A stretch of 64,000 bases of DNA from an uncultured Roseibium sp. (GCF_947494555.1 NZ_CANLVF010000008.1:1-64000); one strand, 5' to 3'. Shown: positions 52,330-61,319, counted from the stretch's first letter. Numbers and translations are program-made. Notes: generated by a model from the sequence alone, not told the origin.

Positions 52330-52441
52330 GGAAACAATCTGGAAAGACGTTATAAACCATCAGGCAACCGGGATCATGCAATGATTTGACAAGTTTCCCG
52401 ACAATCGCGCCGGCTGTCAAAGTTCCACGGAACCCGGCACT

Positions 52442-52570
52442 CTATTCACCGAGCCTCACCGACGAACTGCTGGCTTGTTCCGCGCTCGAAAAGCCGGCAC
52501 GCTGAAGCATCTCGCTGGCTCCAATAGCGATAACCACAATGGCTGCAAAGGCCGCCAACATCGCTTTCAT
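52442..52570 (-). CDS. 42-residue single-helix protein coupled to the formate dehydrogenase operon
   Basis: A short gene. The ATG (52568-52570) overlaps the stop of the WD40-cytochrome gene (ATGA), strong evidence for translational coupling. The product starts MKAMLAAFAAIVVIAIGASE, a hydrophobic helix or signal-like segment, followed by a short polar tail rich in Ser (EQASSSSVRLGE) and a TAG stop. It could be a small membrane subunit or assembly factor of the formate dehydrogenase, or a periplasmic peptide after signal cleavage. I recall no named family. Confidence 0.7.
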   Translation of the reverse strand: MKAMLAAFAAIVVIAIGASEMLQRAGFSSAEQASSSSVRLGE

Positions 52571-53952
52571 TGCGTCTCTCCATCCTTGTTGTTTCCGGCG
52601 GTTGCCGACTTGAGATAATCGACCAGATCACTCCGGTCTTCAGGTTTTGCGATCACCTGCATCGGCATCTTGGACCCTGGAATAAAGTGGTCCGGGCCAT
52701 CAAGAAAGAGCTGATCGATCGTCTCTTCGCTCCAGATGATATCAGATCCGGTCAGGGTTTCCGAATAGGGATAATCCGGCAATGTTCCTGCGCGCCGACC
52801 GAACACCGCATGCAGCGTCGGTCCTGCCTTGCGCGCGCTTCCCTCCGTCAAGGCATGGCATATGGAACATTTGCGCGCAAACTGCCGCTCGCCATTCGAC
52901 ATGTCTTCCGGCCGCCGCAGGAATTCAGGTGTTTCCTTTGCCATAGGATCAAACGCGCCAAGCTCGGCCACGGGCCAGGAATAAACGATGTTCTCGATCC
53001 CGCCGGCATGCAGGATCTCGCCGTCTTGAGAAAAAGCCAGCGCCCAGATGGGCCCTTTCAGTGCAGCCTTGAAATCGGATTCAATCGACCACGACTGCGT
53101 GTCGAAAACAGTTATGTATCCATGACCATCGCCGGTCGCCAAACGCTTGCCGTCGGAGCTCAAGGCCATGGCCAGGATCGGACGCCGCTCCAGCGTAAAG
53201 TCATGTAGCCGCTCACCTGTTTCGATATCGACGATGCGTGTAACCCCGTCCTGCGACCCATAGGCGACCCAGGTTTCGTTGCTGTTGGCACCGCCGAGCA
53301 CCATGACGTTGATCCCGAAACCGTTGCGCTCGATGACACGTTTTTCCGCCTCTTGCGCCACATCCCAAAGCTTGATGGAACCGTCGACCGACGCGGAGTA
53401 AAGCCACGCACCGTCGGCGGAAAAAGCAACCTGATTCACACCGGCGTTGTGGCCGCTCAGGAACACCGGTTCACCACCATCAACCGGCCAGAGCCCGATC
53501 CGCGCGTCCCAACTCGCACTTGCGATCGTTTTCCCGTCCGGTGAGACGGCCAGACCCATGACCTTCGCGGTGTGGCCTTGGAGCTTCGTGTTGGAGCCCT
53601 CGGCCAGGTTCCAGACGATAAGATCATTGTCATCACCAGCGGAAACGACACGATTTTCATCGATGAACCGGACCACCTTGACGGCTGCCTCGTGACCATC
53701 CAGCCAGCTTGGTTCTCGCGCCGACCAGATACCGACGGCATTGTCGAAACTCGCCGTTGCGACCTGACCGTTTTCCGGAGAAACGGTGATGTCCATGACC
53801 GGCCCGCCATGGCCCTTCAATGTCTCAAAGTCCGCTGCAAAGGAATGCGTATTTGCGAAAATCAGGGCGCAGAATGAAACGACACATGCGGCGGCGGCTG
53901 CGATGCTAGGCAGCCGCTCGGATGCTGTATGTCGGACACGCACCGCTGTCAT
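52567..53952 (-). CDS. WD40 beta-propeller/cytochrome c fusion protein
   Basis: A 461-residue periplasmic protein. A hydrophobic signal or anchor (about 18-40, ending HSFAAD) is followed by at least six WD40 blades (for example LKGHGGPVMDITVSPENG, LQGHTAKVMGLAVSPDGK, LSGHNAGVNQVAFSADG) and a C-terminal class I cytochrome c domain with heme site CSICH and the probable axial Met in GSKMPMQ. It starts 11 bases after fdhC, so it likely takes electrons from, or scaffolds, the formate dehydrogenase. Its stop overlaps the 42-residue gene. Confidence 0.85.
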   Translation of the reverse strand: MTAVRVRHTASERLPSIAAAAACVVSFCALIFANTHSFAADFETLKGHGGPVMDITVSPENGQVATASFDNAVGIWSAREPSWLDGHEAAVKVVRFIDENRVVSAGDDNDLIVWNLAEGSNTKLQGHTAKVMGLAVSPDGKTIASASWDARIGLWPVDGGEPVFLSGHNAGVNQVAFSADGAWLYSASVDGSIKLWDVAQEAEKRVIERNGFGINVMVLGGANSNETWVAYGSQDGVTRIVDIETGERLHDFTLERRPILAMALSSDGKRLATGDGHGYITVFDTQSWSIESDFKAALKGPIWALAFSQDGEILHAGGIENIVYSWPVAELGAFDPMAKETPEFLRRPEDMSNGERQFARKCSICHALTEGSARKAGPTLHAVFGRRAGTLPDYPYSETLTGSDIIWSEETIDQLFLDGPDHFIPGSKMPMQVIAKPEDRSDLVDYLKSATAGNNKDGETQ

Positions 53953-53963
53953 GGGAAGCGGGC

Positions 53964-55184
53964 CTATTCGGCGGGAACCGTGTTTTTGTCGGGCGCTTCA
54001 GACTTGCGCTCAGCTTCCTCGACTTCCTTCACCCACAAACCATGGTGTTCGCGCGCCCATTGAAGCTCGACCTCGCCGGAGCCCATGGCATCGTAGGCCC
54101 CTTCCATACCGACCGAGCCGATGTAGATATGCGCCAGGATCATGGCGATCATCAGGAACGCAACGATCGTATGCCACAGCTGGGCGTACTGCATTTCCTC
54201 ATGCGGTGCGAGTTCTGTCGGCAAGGTGCCGAGCCCGACCAATTGAGGCAGACCGAGATTGTTCAGGAGTTCGAAAGTCTTGGCAAACATCGGGAAATCG
54301 AACGGGAACAGCAGCGAAATGCCCGAGGCGGAAATCGATGCTCCAAGAACAATCACACCCCAGAAGATCATCTTCTGGCCGAAATTGAATTTCTTCGCCG
54401 GAGGGTGCACGCCTTTCTTCAGCAGCCCGCCCCCGACCGCAATCCATTTCAGATCCGTCTTGTTCGGAATGTTGTGAACCACCCACATGACGAAAACCAT
54501 GACAAGACCGAGCATGAACGCCCAGGACACGTTGTTGTGGACCCATTTGGACGCCAGCGCGATTGGCGCGTAGGCATCCTTTCCGAGCAGCGGGATGATG
54601 GCGACGCGCCCGAACAGGACGATCAGACCTGTCACGGCAAGCAATATGAAGCTGCCGGCGAGCAGCCAGTGCCCGAACCTTTCGATCATCTTGAAGCGGG
54701 TGATGGTGCGTCCTGTTTTTTCACCATCGATCCGGATCCGTCCGCGAAGCAGATAGAACAGGACCAGGAAGGCGAGCGTTCCGGCAAGAAGATAAGCGCC
54801 GTAAATCTTCAACGGACCGTTGCGGAGCTCCAGCCAGCGCATCCCACCGTCCTGCATGAGAACGGTCGCTTCCTTGCCGCCGGAGGAAACGGTTATGTCC
54901 GCAGAGCCGAACCGAAGCGCACGCCAGAGCTCGGGATCCGAGACGCCACCCAGCGTCCCGAGCTGAGACGACATTCCTGCTGCCGTATTCGGATCGCCGG
55001 TCGCGTTGCTCCGAAAGTCGTTGTCGACCTTCTCGCCACGCTGACGCTTCATGATGTCTTCCAGCGTCTGCGCACCGCCTGTGGCCGCGCGGTCAGTCTG
55101 CTGCGGCCCCGGTGTCTGGTCCTGCGCCAATCCTTGCGACAAAAAGGCCAGAAGGACAACAACAGCCAAAGCCAAGCGTTTCAT
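53964..55184 (-). CDS. fdhC: Formate dehydrogenase gamma subunit, cytochrome b556
   Basis: A 406-residue membrane subunit. After a signal-like N-terminus comes a periplasmic extension (about 20-120, low similarity), then the cytochrome b561-type membrane domain with about four helices: ERFGHWLLAGSFILLAVTGL, KWVHNNVSWAFMLGLVMVFV, KMIFWGVIVLGASISASGI and LWHTIVAFLMIAMILAHIYIG, each carrying His candidates for heme. It passes electrons from FdhB to quinone. The N-terminal extension, compared with E. coli FdnI (about 217 residues), is common in alphaproteobacterial homologues. 144 bases separate it from fdhB, without a visible gene. Confidence 0.88.
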   Translation of the reverse strand: MKRLALAVVVLLAFLSQGLAQDQTPGPQQTDRAATGGAQTLEDIMKRQRGEKVDNDFRSNATGDPNTAAGMSSQLGTLGGVSDPELWRALRFGSADITVSSGGKEATVLMQDGGMRWLELRNGPLKIYGAYLLAGTLAFLVLFYLLRGRIRIDGEKTGRTITRFKMIERFGHWLLAGSFILLAVTGLIVLFGRVAIIPLLGKDAYAPIALASKWVHNNVSWAFMLGLVMVFVMWVVHNIPNKTDLKWIAVGGGLLKKGVHPPAKKFNFGQKMIFWGVIVLGASISASGISLLFPFDFPMFAKTFELLNNLGLPQLVGLGTLPTELAPHEEMQYAQLWHTIVAFLMIAMILAHIYIGSVGMEGAYDAMGSGEVELQWAREHHGLWVKEVEEAERKSEAPDKNTVPAE

Positions 55185-55328
55185 TGCCGGATCCTCATTT
55201 CTTCTACACGGTCTCGATAAATGGAGACAAACAGGGCGGCATGTTTGCCGCCCCGTTCAAAGCTCTTGGGGGCGTAACCGACAGGTCCGGCGACAGAGCC
55301 CCTCCATCGCCGCCAGACCCATTCCGGT

Positions 55329-55925
55329 TTAGCCGCCTCTCTGGCCGTAGGCTGAACCCCAGCCCCAGGCACCAGAACCAAAGCCTCGTGCCACCACACG
55401 CTCGCGGTAGATTGCTGACACGACATCGCCGTCGCCGGCCAGGAGGGCCTTGGTGGAGCACATTTCCGCGCACAGCGGCAGTTTGCCTTCTGCAATACGG
55501 TTTGCTCCATACTTTGCGCGTTCGGCCGTCGAGTTGTTCTCTTCCGGACCGCCCGCGCAGAAGGTGCACTTGTCCATTTTTCCGCGTGACCCGAAGTTCC
55601 CGGCTTGCGGGAACTGAGGTGCGCCGAACGGACAGGCGTAGAAGCAGTAGCCGCAGCCAATGCACAGGTCCTTTGAGTGAAGAACCACACCTTCTTCGTT
55701 CTGGTAAAAGCAATCGACCGGGCACACCGCCATGCAGGGCGCGTCCGAACAGTGCATGCAGGCCACTGAGATCGATCGTTCGCCCGGCCGGCCATCATTG
55801 ATGGTCACGACACGGCGGCGATTGATCCCCCACGGCACTTCGTTTTCGTTTTTGCAAGCCGTCACGCAGGCATTGCACTCAATGCATCGCTCAGCGTCAC
55901 AAAGGAATTTTGCTCTTGCAGCCAT
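55329..55925 (-). CDS. fdhB: Formate dehydrogenase beta subunit, 4Fe-4S ferredoxin
   Basis: A 198-residue electron-transfer subunit with four [4Fe-4S] binding groups: CIECNACVTAC, CMHCSDAPCMAVCPVDC, CIGCGYCFYACPFGAP and CTFC with a later CAEMC. It links the FdhA active site to the cytochrome b. The C-terminal tail is Gly-rich and ends without the membrane anchor of E. coli FdnH, so docking must depend on FdhC. It starts 12 bases after fdhA. Confidence 0.92.
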   Translation of the reverse strand: MAARAKFLCDAERCIECNACVTACKNENEVPWGINRRRVVTINDGRPGERSISVACMHCSDAPCMAVCPVDCFYQNEEGVVLHSKDLCIGCGYCFYACPFGAPQFPQAGNFGSRGKMDKCTFCAGGPEENNSTAERAKYGANRIAEGKLPLCAEMCSTKALLAGDGDVVSAIYRERVVARGFGSGAWGWGSAYGQRGG

Positions 55926-55937
55926 TGCGTCTCCTCC

Positions 55938-58829
55938 TTACGCGGCCGAGATTTTGCAGAGAGTCGCTTTGGTCTCCTGCATCTGGGTCACTGAGTCATA
56001 GCCATAGGTCTGAGCGGTGTTTGAGCTTTCACCCAAGACATATGGATCAGCACCCTTAGGGTATTTCGACCGCTGGTCCTCGCCCTGATAATGACCGCCG
56101 AAGTGGAACGGCATGAAGGCAACGCCTTCGCCGACACGTTCGGTCACCATTGCCATGACCTTGACCTTGCCCCCTTCAGGACCCTCTACCCAGACCTGCG
56201 CACCGTCGCGCACACCCAGATTGTTGGCATCCCTTGGGTTGATCTCGACGAACATGTCTTGCTGAAGTTCGGCAAGCCAGGGGTTGGAACGGCTCTCATC
56301 ACCACCACCTTCATATTCCACCAGTCGGCCCGATGTCAGGATAATTGGATAATCCTTCGAAAAGTCCTGCTTCTGGATGGACGCATAAAGGGTAGGCAGG
56401 CGATAGAACTTCCGGTCTTCGTAGGTCGGATAGTCTGCCACCAGATCCCGGCGGTTGGTGTAGAGCGGCTCACGGTGAAGCGGAACCGGATCGGGGAACG
56501 TCCACACGACTGCACGTGCCTTGGCGTTGCCGAACGGCGCGCAACCATGCTTGATCGCAACGCGCTGGATGCCGCCGGAAAGGTCAGTCTTCCAGTTCGT
56601 CTTCGGTCCTGCAACCGCTTCGATCGACGCACGTTCTTCGTCCGTCAGGTCACCGTCCCATCCAAGATCCATCAGCATCTGCATGGTGAATTCCGGATAA
56701 CCGTCCGGGATCTCCGATCCAGGATTCGACACACCGTCGGCGAGCAGGTTGTCCCCGTCGCGTTCGACACCGAAACGTGCCCGGAAGCACAGACCGCCTT
56801 CGGCGACCGGCTTGGACATATCGTAGAGGTTCGGTGTACCCGGATGTTTCATATCCGCAGTACCCCAGCACGGCCAGGGCATACCATAGTATTCCCCGTC
56901 GTTCGGTCCGCCGATCGCCTGCAGCGTCGTACGGTCGAACGTGTGCTGGTTCGCCATGTGCGACTTTATCCGCTCCGGAGACTGTCCGGTGTAACCGATC
57001 GTCCACAGCCCGCTGTTGAACTCGCGGGTGATGCTTTCGACATTCGGCGTTTCCGGATCGTCCATCTCGATGTTGCGGAACAGCCTGTCTCCCCAGCCGA
57101 ACTTGTTGGCGAATTTCGCCATGATCACTTCGTCCGGAAGGCTTTCGAACAGCGGTTCGACAACCTTGTCGCGCCACTGCAGCGAACGGTTCGATGCGGT
57201 CACGGAACCACGGGTCTCGAACTGTGTACATGCCGGCAGGAGATAGACCCCGTCTGTGCGGTCATGAAGTACGGCGGAAACGGTCGGATAGGGGTCGATC
57301 ACGACCAGCGTATCCAGTTTTTCCATCGCTGTTTTCATTTCCGTCATGCGGGTCTGCGAGTTGGGCGCGTGGCCCCACAGAACCATTGCACGAACAGAGT
57401 TTGGCTGGTCTGTATTCGCAGGATCTTCAAGAACACCATCGATCCAGCGGCTGACCGGGATACCGGTCAGGTTCATCAGGTTCTTGTCTTTGCCGTCCGA
57501 ACCTTTCTCCGTCGCGAACTGGCCCTTGAGCCAGTCGAGGTCTTCACCCCACACACGGGACCAATGCCCCCAAGCGCCTGCGCTCAAGCCGTAGTAACCT
57601 GGCAAAGTGTGGCTGAGAACACCAAGGTCCGTTGCACCCTGAACGTTGTCATGGCCGCGGAAGATGTTGGTGCCGCCTCCTGACGTACCCATGTTGCCAA
57701 GGGCAAGCTGCAAGACGCAGTAGGCGCGGGTGTTGTTGTTGCCGTTCGTGTGCTGGGTTCCGCCCATGCACCAGATCACGGTTCCGGGACGGTTGTTGGC
57801 AAGCGTCCGCGCAACGCGCTTCAGCTGGCTTTCAGGCGTACCTGTCACGCGTTCGACTTCGTCCGGCGTCCATTTGGCGACTTCTTCGCGGATCTGGTCC
57901 ATACCCCAGACACGGGTACGGATGAACTCCTTGTCCTCCCAGCCGTTGTCGAAGATGTGCCAGAGAATGCCCCAGACGAGCGCTACGTCCGTCCCCGGAC
58001 GGAAACGCACAAATTCGTCGGCATGGGCTGCCGTACGTGTAAACCGCGGGTCACAGACGATCACCGGAGCATTGTTCTGCTCCTTCGCGCGCAGCAAATG
58101 CAACAGCGAAACCGGATGCGCTTCGGCAGGGTTGCCGCCGATGATAAAGATCGCCTTGGAGTTATGAATGTCGTTGTAGCTGTTGGTCATGGCGCCGTAG
58201 CCCCATGTGTTTGCAACACCTGCAACGGTCGTTGAGTGGCAGATACGTGCCTGGTGGTCGACGTTGTTCGTTCCCCAGTAGGCCGCAAATTTCCGGAACA
58301 GATAAGCCTGCTCGTTATTGTGCTTGGCCGATCCGAGCCAGTAGACACTGTCGGGTCCGCTTTCCTCGCGGATCTGCATCATCTGGTCGCCGATCTCGTT
58401 GATCGCCTCGTCCCAGCTGATCCGTTTCCACTCGCCACCCTCTTTTTTCATCGGGTATTTCAGCCGGCGCTCACCATGCGCGTGCTCGCGAACCGCGGCG
58501 CCCTTGGCGCAATGTGCACCCAGATTGAACGGGCTGTCCCATCCCGGCTCCTGGCCGGTCCAAACGCCGTTTTTGACTTCGGCGATAACGGTGCAGCCGA
58601 CTGAACAGTGTGTACAGACTGACTTCACCAGATTGACGGCTTCATCTGCCGATTGAGCCTGCGCTTTGGTCACGGTACCGCCTGTCGCGGTAATTGCAGC
58701 CAGGCCGCCAGCAGCTACCCCGGATCCCTTCAGGAATGTCCGGCGGTCTACTGATTTGTGTGCAGCGTCTCTAAGGATACTTGCACCCTGGGGGCGTCGC
58801 GCAACCCCATTGGTCTTTTTCCTAAGCAT
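55938..58829 (-). CDS. fdhA: Formate dehydrogenase alpha subunit (catalytic, Cys form, Tat-exported)
   Basis: A 963-residue molybdopterin (or tungstopterin) enzyme that oxidises formate to CO2. A Tat signal (DRRTFLKGSG, about 28-58) shows export to the periplasm. The N-terminal [4Fe-4S] ligands are Cys72, Cys75, Cys79 and Cys107. The metal ligand normally occupied by selenocysteine in FdnG is Cys197 (TGC codon) in RICHSTTVAG. Central and C-terminal cofactor domains follow (GNNNTRAYCVLQLALG; LTSGRLVEYEGGGDESRSNP). Length is normal. It is the centre of a chaperone-Tat-fdhABC operon, with tungstate uptake genes close by. Confidence 0.94.
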   Translation of the reverse strand: MLRKKTNGVARRPQGASILRDAAHKSVDRRTFLKGSGVAAGGLAAITATGGTVTKAQAQSADEAVNLVKSVCTHCSVGCTVIAEVKNGVWTGQEPGWDSPFNLGAHCAKGAAVREHAHGERRLKYPMKKEGGEWKRISWDEAINEIGDQMMQIREESGPDSVYWLGSAKHNNEQAYLFRKFAAYWGTNNVDHQARICHSTTVAGVANTWGYGAMTNSYNDIHNSKAIFIIGGNPAEAHPVSLLHLLRAKEQNNAPVIVCDPRFTRTAAHADEFVRFRPGTDVALVWGILWHIFDNGWEDKEFIRTRVWGMDQIREEVAKWTPDEVERVTGTPESQLKRVARTLANNRPGTVIWCMGGTQHTNGNNNTRAYCVLQLALGNMGTSGGGTNIFRGHDNVQGATDLGVLSHTLPGYYGLSAGAWGHWSRVWGEDLDWLKGQFATEKGSDGKDKNLMNLTGIPVSRWIDGVLEDPANTDQPNSVRAMVLWGHAPNSQTRMTEMKTAMEKLDTLVVIDPYPTVSAVLHDRTDGVYLLPACTQFETRGSVTASNRSLQWRDKVVEPLFESLPDEVIMAKFANKFGWGDRLFRNIEMDDPETPNVESITREFNSGLWTIGYTGQSPERIKSHMANQHTFDRTTLQAIGGPNDGEYYGMPWPCWGTADMKHPGTPNLYDMSKPVAEGGLCFRARFGVERDGDNLLADGVSNPGSEIPDGYPEFTMQMLMDLGWDGDLTDEERASIEAVAGPKTNWKTDLSGGIQRVAIKHGCAPFGNAKARAVVWTFPDPVPLHREPLYTNRRDLVADYPTYEDRKFYRLPTLYASIQKQDFSKDYPIILTSGRLVEYEGGGDESRSNPWLAELQQDMFVEINPRDANNLGVRDGAQVWVEGPEGGKVKVMAMVTERVGEGVAFMPFHFGGHYQGEDQRSKYPKGADPYVLGESSNTAQTYGYDSVTQMQETKATLCKISAA

Positions 58830-58935
58830 ATTGCCCTACCTTGCTTGTATCTATCTCGATACGGCTGGGTTGGATTTCAGCGAACCGGCCATCGGGCGTC
58901 ACGCAACCATAGGCCGGGTGTGAAACAGGGTCCGG

Positions 58936-59136
58936 TTAGAACCGGGCGCTGTCGAAGTAGGCGCGTGTGTGCGCAGTGTCCTGCATCTTGTCGGATGTCG
59001 GATCGACTTCCGCAGCCTGGACCGTTCCGGACACCGCAGTAGCGGCCACGGCAACAGGGGCTGATAGTGCAGCCAGCTTCAGGAAATCCCGTCGGCCGGA
59101 CCCTTGTTCGGGCACCGCTTGATCGGGTTTTTTCAT
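58936..59136 (-). CDS. Small Tat-signal protein of formate dehydrogenase regions
   Basis: A 66-residue protein with a twin-arginine signal (GSGRRDFLKLAALSAPVAVA) and a short mature part ending HTRAYFDSARF. It matches, from memory, the 'formate dehydrogenase region TAT target' family (TIGR02811), always found next to fdhA. Function is unknown; co-export with the catalytic subunit or a role in assembly is likely. It lies 106 bases before fdhA and 58 after the chaperone gene, with a strong ribosome site (GGAGAGGAGG). Confidence 0.85.
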   Translation of the reverse strand: MKKPDQAVPEQGSGRRDFLKLAALSAPVAVAATAVSGTVQAAEVDPTSDKMQDTAHTRAYFDSARF

Positions 59137-59194
59137 CGTTGCAATCCTCCTCTCCTTGAGACGGCTGGCAGCCGCCTAAATTGCCAACGTGAAT

Positions 59195-59803
59195 CTAGTT
59201 GGGCAGCATGCCGAATGCTTCGGCCTCGATCTCCATGAACTGCCGCCCCAACGCACCAACAGCCCCGTAGAAAACGGAGCTCTCGGATGCTTCGAGATCT
59301 GAGTAAAAGTGTATCGCCCACGGCTCGATGTGAGCCTGGAAGAATTGTTTTTGCTCGGCCACTGATGTCACAGTTCCGAAACGGCCGACAATCAGGCCAG
59401 CCATCATTTCCATAAGCGATGCAATATTGTCTTCCGGCTCGCGCTGGTCCTGCGCACGGCCGATGCCCCGCTTCGCCATGTCACTGCGCAGATTGGCAAG
59501 CGGCTTTTCGTTGAGAAACCCGGTAAGATAATGGCTTGCATAGGGAAGAAGCTCTCCACGGCCGAGGCCGACAAAAAGTGCATTGAACTCGCGTTCTGCC
59601 GTCTCTGCCGACGTGACAGAGGCAACTTTGGAAATGAGGCCGAGCGCACGCCCCAAGGCGGTCTCGTCTCCTTGCAGATCCGAAACTTGTTTAAGCAGCG
59701 CATTGTCGGCTGGCTTCACCAGCAGCAGACCGAGAAAATCGTAGAGTTCTGATCGGGCCCGGTCCTCCGGGTCGATCACATATTCCGTCACGACTGCGGA
59801 CAT
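59195..59803 (-). CDS. TorD/DmsD-family chaperone for formate dehydrogenase
   Basis: A 202-residue all-helical cytosolic protein of the TorD family. It shows the N-terminal RSELYDFLGLLLVKPAD, the central FNALFVGLGRGELLPYASHYLTG (the signature motif region) and the helical C-terminus. Such chaperones bind the Tat signal of a molybdoenzyme until its cofactor is inserted. Its position two genes before fdhA shows its client. GAGGGAGGAA lies at good distance from the ATG. Confidence 0.9.
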   Translation of the reverse strand: MSAVVTEYVIDPEDRARSELYDFLGLLLVKPADNALLKQVSDLQGDETALGRALGLISKVASVTSAETAEREFNALFVGLGRGELLPYASHYLTGFLNEKPLANLRSDMAKRGIGRAQDQREPEDNIASLMEMMAGLIVGRFGTVTSVAEQKQFFQAHIEPWAIHFYSDLEASESSVFYGAVGALGRQFMEIEAEAFGMLPN

Positions 59804-59874
59804 CCGCGATGTTCCTCCCTCATGCGCAGTCCAGTGTCATTTTTTTTCTTCATCTTACATAGACGACTTTAGTA

Positions 59875-60555
59875 CTACGAATAGTCAAAACGCAAGCGCC
59901 GTCTTGTAACTTGAAGCGTCAAATCAACTTTTTCAGAGTAGGCTTCTTGTGATTCCGATGGGTTTTCGTGCTTTTCAGCAGATTGCACGAGTTCATCAGC
60001 TTGCGTCAATTGCACAGGTGCTGTTTCACTTTCAACATAATCATTGTGCAGCGCAGTATTTTCTTCGGAATTCTCGTTTTTTGTTTCGCTGGCAACAGAT
60101 TCGCGAACGATATCGTCGCTCAATTCAGCGTTTTCGACGTCTTCCGCGTCTTCATCCGCGAATTGCTCCAGCATGCCTTTGCCGATTTTGTAGACCGTTT
60201 GCAGGTTATCGATCACCGTCGCGGCATCGGTGTAATCCTCACCGTAGTCGACCAACCCGTCGATATTCGCAAGAACCGGATTCATGCCCCAGAGGCGGCG
60301 CAGCGCCCGTCGTCTGATACGTTCGGGCACGGTTGCTGACAAAAAGCCGGAAAAGTCATCGTCTTTGGTCAAGGTATCAGGATCGGGCAAATCGAGCTCT
60401 TCGAGGATTTCCTGATCGGTTTTCTGCTCCAGCCCCGCACGCTCTTCGGCGGCAACAATGGCTTCCTGTTCCGCCTGTTCTGCTTCTTCCGCCTTGCGAA
60501 CGGCGGCTTTGCGCCTTGACCAGAAATCTTTTCCCTCGCCTTCAGAACCGCTCAT
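59875..60555 (-). CDS. DUF3306-domain protein of the formate dehydrogenase cluster
   Basis: A 226-residue, highly charged protein. The conserved N-terminal part has FWSRRKAAVRKAEEAEQA, then FSGFLSATVPERIRRRALRRLW and LVDYGEDYTDAATV. The C-terminal about 80 residues are Glu/Asn/Ser-rich and look disordered, ending in a basic RRRLRFDYS. The DUF3306/DUF3305 pair is found in formate dehydrogenase operons and is thought, not proven, to help maturation. It overlaps the DUF3305 gene by 4 bases. Confidence 0.87.
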   Translation of the reverse strand: MSGSEGEGKDFWSRRKAAVRKAEEAEQAEQEAIVAAEERAGLEQKTDQEILEELDLPDPDTLTKDDDFSGFLSATVPERIRRRALRRLWGMNPVLANIDGLVDYGEDYTDAATVIDNLQTVYKIGKGMLEQFADEDAEDVENAELSDDIVRESVASETKNENSEENTALHNDYVESETAPVQLTQADELVQSAEKHENPSESQEAYSEKVDLTLQVTRRRLRFDYS

Positions 60556-61121
60556 TGCAGCGTGTCCTTCGATTTTCTTCCCGGCGCGCGATAAACGTCG
60601 CTGACCTGCCGGATACGGACGTCACCAATGCCATCTTCCTTCAGATCGATTCGCTTCTTGTCCCTTTTGCGTTTGATGAATATTTCATCCTCGTGATGCA
60701 ACTCCACGAATTCCCGGATCCAGGCAATCAGGCCCGGCGGCATGGGAACCTTTTCGACCATGACGTCGCTCGTGTCGGCATAGTCCTGGCCCTCATAGGC
60801 GGACGCGGTCAAAAGGAGCACGTCCATCGGCACATCCCGGCCGGCCTCTTCGGACGGTCGCATGACAACGTAAATGGACGGCACCTTGTCCGAGAGCGCG
60901 GTCAGGTAGGCTTCGGTGTCCGTGCGGTGCAGTTCAAGGTTCAAGGTTGCCGCATGATATTCGACGGCCTCACCTTCTTCACGCAGCACCGCCCAGTCAG
61001 CATCCTTCGCACCGGGTAGAAGAGACACCGGACGCCAGCTCCACTTTTGCCAGCGCGTTACCCCGGGCAATCTTCTGACCACGACACCGACGGGGATCGC
61101 CCGCATTCTTTCGCTTGCCAC
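60552..61121 (-). CDS. DUF3305-domain protein of the formate dehydrogenase cluster
   Basis: A 189-residue protein with the family's opening IPVGVVVRRLPGVTRWQKWSW and later HRTDTEAYLTALSDKVPSIYVV and PSEEAGRDVPMDVLLLTASA. Function is unknown. The likely start is GTG at 61121, since GGAGGA (61131-61136) is 9 bases upstream; a GTG six codons earlier would itself overlap that ribosome site, and ATG 61106 is an alternative. It is the first gene of the leftward formate dehydrogenase unit, divergent from the 4Fe-4S protein gene. Confidence 0.85.
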   Translation of the reverse strand: MASERMRAIPVGVVVRRLPGVTRWQKWSWRPVSLLPGAKDADWAVLREEGEAVEYHAATLNLELHRTDTEAYLTALSDKVPSIYVVMRPSEEAGRDVPMDVLLLTASAYEGQDYADTSDVMVEKVPMPPGLIAWIREFVELHHEDEIFIKRKRDKKRIDLKEDGIGDVRIRQVSDVYRAPGRKSKDTLQ

Positions 61122-61166
61122 TGCGGATAATCCTCCCACCCGCGCCTTTTCAGGTATTCATATGAT

Positions 61167-61182
61167 ACAGCTTACATGCTGT
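61167..61182. promoter_or_regulatory. Short inverted repeat in the divergent FDH control region
   Basis: ACAGC-N6-GCTGT (61167-61171 and 61178-61182) lies in the 198-bp gap between the DUF3305 gene and the rightward 4Fe-4S gene. It could be an operator for both directions. The half sites are short and I cannot link them to a known regulator. Confidence 0.3.
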
Positions 61183-61319
61183 AGCAACGTGGACAAATTT
61201 CAAGCCCCGCGGAAGTCGAACTTGACCTTGTGCCGCTTACGCCCTTGTTATGTCATCTAGAACATGCGAATCCGGAGTGAATACCGGGGCGCGTTGTTCA
61301 GGGAGAGGACGCGCTTACA

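Noticed and set aside
53922..55220. A 432-codon open frame on the plus strand
   Set aside because: It is antisense to fdhC, and its product is a low-complexity His/Gln/Glu-rich sequence typical of a shadow frame.
56091..57683. A 530-codon open frame on the plus strand
   Set aside because: It lies fully antisense to fdhA, whose protein has clear motifs; the antisense product shows no recognisable domain and reflects codon bias of the real gene.
58239..58241. A possible selenocysteine codon in fdhA
   Set aside because: The codon at the metal-ligand position is TGC (Cys197), not TGA, and no SECIS-like need arises.
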